DNA of 31,170 nt from Streptomyces sp. NRRL F-5123 (GTDB lineage Bacteria > Actinomycetota > Actinomycetes > Streptomycetales > Streptomycetaceae), in NCBI RefSeq assembly GCF_000721495.1, contig NZ_JOHY01000083.1:1-31170 (forward strand). The letters are read 5' to 3'. The notes beneath the pieces were generated by a model. It was given only the letters and a program-made list of their open reading frames with translations, had not been told where the DNA came from and did no database searches. Made by a program: the position numbers and the translations under genes. Shown here piece after piece: positions 15,113-27,800 of the stretch (within the stretch, counting starts at the first letter, position 1; every line of letters starts with the position of its first letter).

Positions 15113-15469
15113 ATGGAAGGACCCGACGAAGCAGCCCCCGCCGAGGAGGCCGGGCAGCCCGGCGGCCCGGCCGACGAACAGGCGGCCGCGCTGGTGGCGC
15201 AGCTCGCCACGGCAGCGCCGGAGGAGCGGCAGGAGCTGCTGGGCGACCTGGTGCTGCACCGGGCGCGCGCGATCCTCGACGGCCAGGAGCTGGACGAGGA
15301 CAGCAACTTCCTGCTGAACAACATGAGTTCGCTGGCCGCCGTCCGCCTGTCCAAGACCCTCACCGACGACACCGGCCTGGAGGTCCCGCTCGTCGCCATC
15401 GTCGAGCACCCCACCCCCACACTGCTCGGCAAATACCTCGCCGAGGCGTACGAGGCCGAGGCCGGCTGA
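15113..15469 (+). CDS. Stand-alone acyl carrier protein (ACPX-like)
   Basis: This 118-residue acidic protein is a single ACP. The start follows GAGGAAGG. The first 35 residues are a Glu/Pro/Ala-rich lead, then a four-helix carrier core. The phosphopantetheine Ser is Ser73 in NNMSSLAAVRL, where the usual Asp of the DSL motif is Ser72. The end (EHPTPTLLGKYLAEAY) is standard for PKS carriers. It lacks a long docking tail. Monensin and nigericin clusters hold a similar discrete ACPX, proposed to hold the full-length chain during oxidative cyclisation. Here the gene lies between the epoxidase and the thioesterase, which suits that role. Loading from KSX is inferred, not shown. Confidence 0.87.
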   Translation: MEGPDEAAPAEEAGQPGGPADEQAAALVAQLATAAPEERQELLGDLVLHRARAILDGQELDEDSNFLLNNMSSLAAVRLSKTLTDDTGLEVPLVAIVEHPTPTLLGKYLAEAYEAEAG

Positions 15470-15538
15470 CCCCAGGGGGTCCCCGCGACGCCGCTGCGTC
15501 CCCCGCTCCGATCCCCTTCCAGGGCAAGGGAAACCGCC

Positions 15539-16420
15539 ATGAATGTGTCCGTCCCCGTCGACGACTCGGTGAGGCTGAACGTGCGGCAGCGGCCCGGCGG
15601 CTCGGGCCGGCCGGTGCTGCTGGTGCACGGACTGGGGTCCAACTCCCGGATGTGGGACGAGGTCGCCGCCCTGCTCGCCGCCGCCGGGCACCCCGTGCAC
15701 GCCGTCGACATGCGCGGGCACGGCGAGTCCGACCTGCCCCGGGAGAGCTTCGACAACGCGACCGCCGTGGCCGACCTGGCGGCCGTCTGCGACGCGCTGG
15801 GGCTCGGCGGCGCCCTGCTGGCCGGGCACTCGTGGGGCGGGAACATCGCGATGCGGCTCGCCGCGGTGCGCCCCGAACTCGCCGCGGGGCTCGCCCTGGT
15901 GGACGGCGGCGGCCCGGTAGACGTCCAGGGCGGCGCGCTGCCCCGCGACACGGACGACGTCGGGTGGTGGGGCCCCGACGCGCGGGCGCCCCGGGAGGCC
16001 ATGCGCACCGTGCTGCGGGCCATCCACCCGCGCTGGTCGGCCGCCGCGGTCGACGCGAGCCTGTCCGACATGGTCGAAGGACCCGACGGGCTGCTCGGGC
16101 CGCGGCTGCCGCTGGAGCACTACCGGTCGGTGTGGAGGAGCATGTGGAACGACCCGCCCGCCCGCTGGTACCCGGACGTCAGGGTGCCCGTCGTGCTGCT
16201 CAAGGCCGTGCCCCCGAACCCGCCGCCCACCTGGCTCGCCTGGGCCCGGCAGTGGGTCGCCGACGCCGAGGCGGCGCTGCCGCAGGCGGAGTCGCGCTGG
16301 TACGCAGACTCCGACCACAACCTGCACGCCGACCACCCCGACCGGGTGGCCGCCGACCTGCTGGAGCTGGCCCGCACCGTCGACAAGCAGGCCGGGGCCC
16401 AGGCCGCGGAGCGGTCCTGA
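15539..16420 (+). CDS. Alpha/beta-hydrolase thioesterase, probable polyether chain release (MonCII-like)
   Basis: This 293-residue alpha/beta hydrolase has the oxyanion HG in LLVHGLGSN (about residue 32), nucleophile Ser98 in GHSWGG, and a likely catalytic His260 in SDHNLHAD near the C-terminus. There is no signal peptide or membrane segment, so it acts in the cytoplasm. The start follows an AGGGCAAGGGAA stretch. Polyether clusters use a discrete thioesterase (MonCII, NigCII) in place of a PKS-fused TE to cut the finished polyether from its carrier. Its place right after the lone ACP points to that job. I see no TE domain in any PKS of the window. A general epoxide hydrolase or editing type II thioesterase cannot be excluded, and the family is broad. 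The stop lies one base before the next PKS start, so the two genes are coupled. Confidence 0.78.
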   Translation: MNVSVPVDDSVRLNVRQRPGGSGRPVLLVHGLGSNSRMWDEVAALLAAAGHPVHAVDMRGHGESDLPRESFDNATAVADLAAVCDALGLGGALLAGHSWGGNIAMRLAAVRPELAAGLALVDGGGPVDVQGGALPRDTDDVGWWGPDARAPREAMRTVLRAIHPRWSAAAVDASLSDMVEGPDGLLGPRLPLEHYRSVWRSMWNDPPARWYPDVRVPVVLLKAVPPNPPPTWLAWARQWVADAEAALPQAESRWYADSDHNLHADHPDRVAADLLELARTVDKQAGAQAAERS

Positions 16421-16421
16421 C

Positions 16422-21599
<5,178 letters not shown>

Positions 21600-21603
21600 G
21601 CTG

Positions 21604-21633
21604 CTGCGGCCCTTCCGGACGGAGGGGCCGCAG
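21604..21633. terminator. Bidirectional hairpin terminator between convergent genes
   Basis: A 13-base-pair stem (CTGCGGCCCTTCC with GGAGGGGCCGCAG, one G-U wobble) closes a GGAC loop. It begins five bases after the PKS stop and ends 15 bases before the LPMO stop on the other strand. There is no U tract, which is usual in Streptomyces. Confidence 0.85.
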
Positions 21634-21647
21634 CGCGGGGGCGGGCC

Positions 21648-22436
21648 TCAGCAGGCGCCGAGGTCGTCCCAGACGCCCCACTCGCCGGTGGTGCCGGGCT
21701 CCTCGCCCTGCGTCCACCACTTTGCCTTCCAGTTGTGGCCGCTGTGCGAGACGGTCTGCCCGCCGGTGTAGACCGTCGCGGCGGCCCAGGGCGCGGCGGT
21801 GCAGCTGCCGGTGCCGCCGGTCGTGCCGCCCGTGGTGGTCCCGCCCGTGGTGGTCCCGCCGGTCGTGGTTCCGCCGGTCGTGGTCCCGCCGGTCGTGGTT
21901 CCGCCGGTCGTGCCGCCCGTCCCGCCGATGGTGACGTCGATGCAGGAGTAGAAGGCGTTGGCGGTGTCGCCGATGTTCCAGACCGCGAGGACCTTCTGCT
22001 TGCCGGTGAAGCTGCCGAAGTCGACCTGGTGGCTGAGGTCGGCGGGCGGCTGCTGGTTGTTGCCGGGGAATTGGGCGAGCAGCGTGCTGCCGATGTAGTA
22101 CTGCCAGTTGAGGGTCGCGTGCCGGGCGGTGTTGTGCCAGGTGAAGGTCGCAGACGAGCCGACCGGGGTGACCTGCCAGCCCTTGCTGTCGTCGTCCAGC
22201 TCGGCGAACTGCGCGTTGCCGCCGCTGCAGCTGTGCAGGCCCTTCGGACCCTCGACGCTCTGCGGCTCGTACGTGATGTCGCCGCAGCTGACGATGCCCT
22301 CGGCGCACTGCTCCTGGCGGCTCGTCGGGAGGGTCACCCAGCCGTGGGCGCTTGCCGTGCCCGACGACAGTCCGAACGCGATGAGGGGAGCCGCCAGCGT
22401 TCCGAGGGCGAGAGCGACTTTTCGTGTCGTGTGCAT
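21648..22436 (-). CDS. Secreted AA10 lytic polysaccharide monooxygenase with C-terminal chitin-binding module
   Basis: This 262-residue copper enzyme is exported and cleaves crystalline chitin oxidatively. A Sec-type signal (1-30, ending ASA) is followed by His31, which becomes the mature N-terminal His of the copper brace. The second brace His is His106 in TARHAT. The buried axial Phe lies in NAFYSC, near the end of the catalytic domain. A Gly/Thr linker built from 15-base repeats leads to a CBM5/12-type chitin-binding domain (CTAAPW, W-rich, ending WDDLGAC). Cys pairs fit disulfides outside the cell. It lies on the opposite strand to the left PKS arm, with its own upstream region and a DasR-like site. 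It has no expected part in polyketide synthesis and looks like chromosomal chitin-use DNA beside or within the cluster. Confidence 0.95.
   Translation of the reverse strand: MHTTRKVALALGTLAAPLIAFGLSSGTASAHGWVTLPTSRQEQCAEGIVSCGDITYEPQSVEGPKGLHSCSGGNAQFAELDDDSKGWQVTPVGSSATFTWHNTARHATLNWQYYIGSTLLAQFPGNNQQPPADLSHQVDFGSFTGKQKVLAVWNIGDTANAFYSCIDVTIGGTGGTTGGTTTGGTTTGGTTTGGTTTGGTTTGGTTGGTGSCTAAPWAAATVYTGGQTVSHSGHNWKAKWWTQGEEPGTTGEWGVWDDLGAC
21826..21912 (-). repeat. 15-base tandem repeats coding the LPMO linker
   Basis: Five 15-base units start at 21826, 21841, 21856, 21871 and 21886, with a partial sixth. They differ at few positions and encode GGTTT pentapeptides. Such arrays vary in copy number between strains and set the distance between the catalytic and chitin-binding domains. 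Confidence 0.95.
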
Positions 22437-22650
22437 GTCATATCACTTTCGTCGAGGTGTGGGGGCATCCCTCGCGGGGTCGACGGTGCGGTGTGCGGCG
22501 TGCGCCGCGAGCTGTGGACCGCGGGCTGCGCGCCCGCGGCCGGCCACCGCTCGCGAGCCGGGCCACCGCCGGAGGTCCGGGCCTCGCAAGGGTCCAGGGC
22601 CTGCTGTTCGGATCTCCGTGGAGGAAGGAGCGAAGTCCAAACGGCAGGCT

Positions 22651-22666
22651 CTAGGTCTAGACCATA
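22651..22666. promoter_or_regulatory. Candidate DasR-responsive element (dre)
   Basis: The core GGTCTAGACC is a perfect palindrome (22654-22663). It closely matches the known Streptomyces dre consensus ACTGGTCTAGACCACT. DasR is the GntR-family repressor of chitin and N-acetylglucosamine genes and is released by glucosamine-6-phosphate. The site is about 215 bases before the LPMO start. Its match and the gene's chitin role support each other; binding is inferred. Confidence 0.75.
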
Positions 22667-22718
22667 GTCACCAGTGGGGTCAGGTCAAGAGTGCGGAAAG
22701 CGCCAACTCCCCGGCCGT

Positions 22719-22749
22719 GCACGGGACTCGGGGGATGGACCGCCCGTGC
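22719..22749 (-). terminator. Possible hairpin terminator after the DUF3592 gene
   Basis: GCACGGG (22719-22725) pairs with CCCGTGC (22743-22749) around a 17-base loop, starting five bases after the minus-strand stop. The stem is short and the loop is long, so this is tentative. Confidence 0.35.
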
Positions 22750-22753
22750 CGTC

Positions 22754-23617
22754 TCACAGCGTGACCGCTCCCGCCACGGCCGCCGCCGTCACGACCAGCA
22801 GACCCACCGCGTTGGTGACCGAATCCCGCTTCCAGGACCGGCGTTCGGCCTCGACGTCCAGGAGGAGGACCGCCGGGTCGTCGGGGGAGTAGTGGACCGT
22901 GACGTCCCGGCCCCGTGAGCCGGCGGGGTCCCGGATCCCCGACTCGCAGTAGGCCGTGACCTCCTTGCCGTCCAGCGTGGTGAAGGCGACGACCGGCACC
23001 ACGCGGGTGGACGTGTGCCCGTCGTCGGGGTCGACGGTGACGCTCTCGAGCACGGCGACGACCCGGCCGGGCACGGCGGCCATGGCGTCCAGCGCGTCGA
23101 GACGCCGGTTCCTGTCGCGTACGTTCCCGGGCAGGTGGTACAGGCCGGAGAGGGCCCACGGCCCGCAGAAGCCGAGCAGGGCCCACGGCCACCCCCGGTC
23201 GACCGCGGCGGCGACGACCGCACCGGCGTAGCCGAGGAAGAGCACGAAGGTCGGCCCGCCGAGCCCGCGCCCGGCTTCGGAGAGGTCGTTGGTGAGACGG
23301 AAGGCGTGCGGCCTGCCGCGCGGGTAGCGGACGCCGATCTCCCGGCCCACCCAGGCCGCGCTGATCCGATCTCCCGGCCCGCCGTCGTTGGTGACGGTGA
23401 ACTCCTCCCCGGTGGCGGGGTCCTGGAAGGAGACGACCACGGCTATCCCGTCGCTCGGGGAGCTTCCGTGCCGCGGTTCCCCCACCCGTTCTATCCGCCC
23501 CTTCACAAGGACCTCCCGCTGCGCCCGTGTCCTCCCGGCCAGCGCCCTCCCGTACCCGGCCAGCGCCACCGCCCCGAACACGCCGCACCACAGCGCCACA
23601 TACCCGTGCCAGCCCAT
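22754..23617 (-). CDS. DUF3592-type membrane protein
   Basis: This 287-residue protein has four likely membrane segments (about 2-20, 123-139, 142-162 and 268-287). Two related beta-rich domains lie between them (about 36-100 and 184-254). Each follows the DUF3592 pattern: a strand start such as GRVVAV, then VxFxTxDG, then a VxYxPDDP end. I chose the ATG at 23617 because GGAGGAGAGA lies just upstream. A longer frame to 23689 would add an Arg/Pro-rich lead without such a site. The function of the family is not known. It is probably co-transcribed with the membrane protein gene 86 bases upstream. No link to polyether synthesis is evident, and it lacks the shape of an ionophore exporter. Confidence 0.8.
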   Translation of the reverse strand: MGWHGYVALWCGVFGAVALAGYGRALAGRTRAQREVLVKGRIERVGEPRHGSSPSDGIAVVVSFQDPATGEEFTVTNDGGPGDRISAAWVGREIGVRYPRGRPHAFRLTNDLSEAGRGLGGPTFVLFLGYAGAVVAAAVDRGWPWALLGFCGPWALSGLYHLPGNVRDRNRRLDALDAMAAVPGRVVAVLESVTVDPDDGHTSTRVVPVVAFTTLDGKEVTAYCESGIRDPAGSRGRDVTVHYSPDDPAVLLLDVEAERRSWKRDSVTNAVGLLVVTAAAVAGAVTL

Positions 23618-23703
23618 CCGTCTCTCCTCCTGCCGCTTCGGCCGCTTCGGGGACGGCCGCCGAGCGCACCCCGCCGTCCGGAACCACACGAACCCCGGTC
23701 ACC

Positions 23704-24801
23704 TCACCGTGCGGGCGTGCGCCGCACCACCTTGCCCTGTCCGTCCGCCTCCAGCGACGCCGTGCCGCCGGGCCCGGTCACGACGACCCTGACGACGAGG
23801 GGGCCGGTGAGCCGGTCGGCGACGATCTGCCAGGTCTGCGGGGAGCGGGCGCCGAGGGTGGCGCCGGCCTCCTCGACCACGGCGGGGAAACGGTCGTAGG
23901 GGAGCGCCCGGAGGTCGAACCCCGGGGTCGGCGTACCGGTCGGCACGAACACGACCGACAGCACGCGCTCCTGCACGACGACGGTGAGCGCCCGGCGTCC
24001 GTTCCCGCCCCCGGTGAGCGAGGCGACGGCCCGGTCCAGTTCGCCCCTGTCGAGAAACGACCGGCCCGGGCCCAGGGTGACCGTCGCGGACGCCGACGAC
24101 ACGACGGTGGTCGACGACGTGGTGGAGACGGACGGCCGCGCCCCCGGGGACGGCTTCGCGGTGCCGCCCCGGTCGGAGAGGTCCGTGCGGAAGAGCAGGA
24201 CCACGACGGCGGCGCCGAGCAGCAGGCCGAGGAGCACGACGAAGCCGGAGGCGCAGCCCTCGGAGGGCTCGGACACCCGGGCGGCGCCGGGCACCGCGTC
24301 GAATCGGGCCGAGGCCGCGCGCTCCTCCCACTGCGGTGTCGGCCGCTTGACGACGCGCACCCGCCACGGCCGGTCCGGCGGGTACCGGACCACCACGACA
24401 CCGCGCGGCCGGTAGTCGGGCAGGTCCACGAGGTTGACGCCCTCGGTGATCTCCACCCGGAACGCCGGCCCGTCGTCCGGCATGACGGTGAGCCAGAACT
24501 TCACGGGCACGTCGCTCGTCTCACCGCCCCCGACGGCCTCCAGCCGCTCGATCACCGCGAGTGCCGTGCAGGGTGCGACGGCCGCCTCCCGGAACCGCCT
24601 CGGCATGCCGGTGAGGAAGAACACCAGTCCGTGGACCGCGGGCAGGGCCAGGCCCGTCACGAACAGCGGCACGCTCTCGACGACAGTGCCCACGACGAGC
24701 GCCGCGAGCGCCGCCCCGACCACGCCACCGGTCAGGAGACCCCGGGCGAGTGCGACGAACGTGTTGTGCGTGGGCGGCGGCGCGGCCGTCGTGATCGTCA
24801 T
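23704..24801 (-). CDS. Membrane protein of unknown function, DUF3592-like N-terminal part
   Basis: This 365-residue protein has two adjacent membrane segments (about 22-42 and 45-65), then a beta-rich soluble part (about 95-150; its VVVVRYPPDRPWRVRV end resembles DUF3592). A third segment (186-205) and a Ser/Thr-rich stretch (about 215-245) follow, and then a C-terminal domain of about 120 residues, probably outside the cell. I do not recognise that last domain. The ATG at 24801 has no clear ribosome-binding site, so the start is less certain. The gene begins 78 bases after the right-arm PKS stop on the same strand and leads into the DUF3592 gene, so read-through from the PKS is possible. No function is assigned. 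Confidence 0.75.
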   Translation of the reverse strand: MTITTAAPPPTHNTFVALARGLLTGGVVGAALAALVVGTVVESVPLFVTGLALPAVHGLVFFLTGMPRRFREAAVAPCTALAVIERLEAVGGGETSDVPVKFWLTVMPDDGPAFRVEITEGVNLVDLPDYRPRGVVVVRYPPDRPWRVRVVKRPTPQWEERAASARFDAVPGAARVSEPSEGCASGFVVLLGLLLGAAVVVLLFRTDLSDRGGTAKPSPGARPSVSTTSSTTVVSSASATVTLGPGRSFLDRGELDRAVASLTGGGNGRRALTVVVQERVLSVVFVPTGTPTPGFDLRALPYDRFPAVVEEAGATLGARSPQTWQIVADRLTGPLVVRVVVTGPGGTASLEADGQGKVVRRTPAR

Positions 24802-24879
24802 ACCGGCGATTGTGAAGGCCCCGGGTGACAGCCGGTAGATCCCGGTACCACCCTCCGCAACACCACGGCAGGGCCGGCG

Positions 24880-27800
24880 CTACGCCTCGCCGAACTCCCG
24901 GTCGATGAGGGCGAACACCTCCTCCGCCGATGCGCCCTCCAAACCCTCCGCACCGCCCTCCGCGGGGCCGCCCGCCGGGCCGTCGCCGCGGTCTCCCCCT
25001 CCCTCGTACCGCCACAGGAGTACGCGCAGCCGGTGGGTGAGCCCGGCGCGCCGCGGGTCGTCGGCCGCCAGCGCGGCGAGCGCTGCCTCGACGGTGTCGA
25101 GCGCCTGCGCGGCAGGCTCCTGCTCGGCCGCGGCGGGCAGCGCCTGGGCCACCAGATACCCCGCGAGGGCGGCGGGCGTCGGGTAGTCGAAGACGAGCGT
25201 CGCCGGCAGCTCCAGGCCCGTCGCGGCCCGCAGCCGGTTGCGGAACTCGACGGCCGCGAGGGAGTCGAACCCCAGCTCCTTGAAGGGCTGTTCCGGATCC
25301 ACCGCGTCCGCGCCCGGGTAGTGCAGCGCACCGGCCGCGTGGGCGCGGACGAGCGCCAGCAGCGTGCCGGTACGCGCCGCGGGCGGCTGGGCCGCGAGCC
25401 GCTCCCGCAGGGAGGCCAGCGCCTGAGCCTCCTGTGCGCCGCCCGAGGCGTCGAGCGCGGCGCGTGCGGCTCGCACCGCGGCCGGGACGTCGTCGAAGAG
25501 CCGGCTCGCGCGCGCACCGGTGAACAGCGGGAGGAAGCGCTGCCAGTCGACGTCCGCGACCAGCGTGGGTCCGGCGCTGTCGCCCGCGCCGCGGCCCACG
25601 GCGTCCCGCAGCGCCGCGAGCGCCCGGGAGGGCGGCAGCAGCGGCAGGCCCAGCCGCTGCGCGCGCCCGGCCGCGTCCGGGCCGTGCGCGTCGTCCCACA
25701 CGCCCCAGGCGATCCGCACCGCCCGGCCGCCCGCGGCCCGGCGGCGCTCCGCCAGCGCGTCCAGGTACGCGTCCGCCGCGGCCCGCGCCCCGTGCCCGCC
25801 GCCGCCCCAGACCGCGGCCACCGACGAGAAGACCACCAGCGGGTCGCTGTCCCCGAGCCCGCACAACTCCGCGAGCCGGTCCGCCCCCGCCACCGCGTCC
25901 GCCACGGCCCCGCCGAAATCCCCCGCCCCCGACTCCGCGAGCCCCGCCCGCTCCCCGGCCGCCCCGGTGTGCACGACGGTCCGGATCCGCACCCCGCCCG
26001 CCATGAGGGCCCCCGCGGCGCCAGCCTCCGCCGGGCCCTCCGGCCGCACGGTGCCGGGCGCGGGCGCGTCCAGGGGCGCGGGGCCGGCCGGGAGCCCTCC
26101 CGGGTGCGCCTCCTCGGCACCTTCCGGCGGGTCCCGCCGTACGGTGCCGGGCGCGTCCGGAGACGCCGGTTCCGCCGGCCCTTCCGTGCCCGCGGGGGCG
26201 CCCGGCGGCTCACGGCGCGGTGCGGCGAGCACCGCCGCGTCCAGGACCGTCGCCTTCGTGCCCAGCGCCGCCAGTTCGGCCAGCAGCCCTTCCGCGCCCG
26301 GGGCCGCGGGGCCCTCCGGGGCGAGCAGGACGATGTGTTCCGCGCCCTCCACGGCCAGCCAGCGGGCCACGTGGGCGGCGACTCCCGTGACGCCGCCGGT
26401 CACCAGGGCGCCGCCGCGCGGGGACCAGGGGCGGGCGGGCGCCGCCTCCTCCGGGGGGACGGGGACGAGGCGGCGGGCGAAGAGGCCCGCGGGGCGCAGC
26501 GCCACCTGGTCCTCCGCGTCGCGGCCGGCGAGGGCCGCGCGCAGCAGGGCGGGCGAGAGGTCCGCGGGCCCGGCCGGGAGGTCGAGGAGGCCGCCCCACA
26601 GCGCGGGGTGCTCCAGCGCGGCCACCCGGCCGAGCCCCCACACCGCCGCCTGCGGCGCGGCGAGCGGCCCGTCCTCGCCCACCACCGACACCGCACCGCG
26701 CGTCGCGGTCCACACCGGCACCCCGAGGTCCGCCTCCAGCAGCGCGCACAGCAGCGCATGGGTCGCCGTCACCCCGTGCAGAGCGTCGGTCCCGGGCGCG
26801 CCGAGGGGCGGGGGGGAGAGTGTTCCGGCCGGTGGCGGGGCGTCCTGTGTGCGGGTTGCGGTCGTTGCGGGAGGGGTGTCGGTTCCGGGCGCGCCGAGGG
26901 GCGGGGGGGAGAGTGTTCCGGCCGGTGGTGGGGCGTCCTGTGTGCGGGTTGCGGTCGTTGCGGGAGGGGTGTCGGTTCCGGGCGCGCCGAGGGGCAGCAG
27001 GGACAGCAGCCCCGCCGGTGCCGGACCGGCCTCGTACGCCGCGCGCAGCGCGGCGACCGCCTCCGCGGGATCGCCCGGCACGGTCACCCGGGTCACCGCG
27101 CCGCCGTCCGCGGCAAGGGCGCGCTCGCAGGCGTCGGCCCACTCGGCCGCGCCCCCGGGCGGGACCGCCAGCAGCCAGCGGCCGTCCGACGGCTCGGGGT
27201 CGGGAAGCCGCCGCCACGCCACCCGGTAGCGCCATGCCTCGACGGCCGCCCGGTCGTGCCGCTCCCGGTGCCAGTGCGCGAGCGCGGGCAGCACCTCGCC
27301 GAGCGGCGCGCGCCGCCCGTCGTCGTCGCCGATGCCCAGCGTGCCGGACAGCGCCGCCACGTCCTGCGACTCCACGGCCTGCCAGAACCGCGACTCCTCC
27401 GAGTCCGTGGCGGCGGGCGCGGCCGCAACCTCGTCCGGCAGCCAGTGCCGCTGCCGCTGGAAGGGGTAGCCGGGCAGGTCGGTCGTACGGCGGGCGGGCT
27501 GCGGGAACCAGGGCCGCCAGTCGACGGGCACGGGGTGCGTGGTGTGCAGCCGCGCGAGGGCGTGGGCGAGCGCCTCGGTCTCGTCCTGGCGGGCGGTCAG
27601 CGCAGGTACCAGCAGCGGGGCGGGGGCACCGCCGGGGACCGAGTCGAGCGTCTGCTGCGCCGCGGGGACGAGCACCGACGTCGGGCCGATCTCCAGGTAC
27701 GTGTGGGTGCGGGCCGCGGTGTGCGCGATCGCGTCGTGGAAGCGGACGGGCTCGCGGATGTGCCGCACCCAGTAGCCGGGTTCGGCGATCCCGGCGTCGG

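Larger units (their letters stand above)
22437..22753. other. Intergenic region upstream of the LPMO
   Basis: These 317 bases lie between the LPMO start and the end of the DUF3592 gene. I see no gene with coding character. The region holds the DasR-like palindrome at 22651-22666 and a GC-rich inverted repeat at 22719-22749. The LPMO promoter must lie here. I could not fix -35 and -10 boxes with confidence. Confidence 0.7.

Noticed and set aside
22443..22667. Small open frames on both strands in the LPMO upstream region
   Set aside because: No ribosome-binding site, no conserved motif, and Arg/Pro-rich composition.
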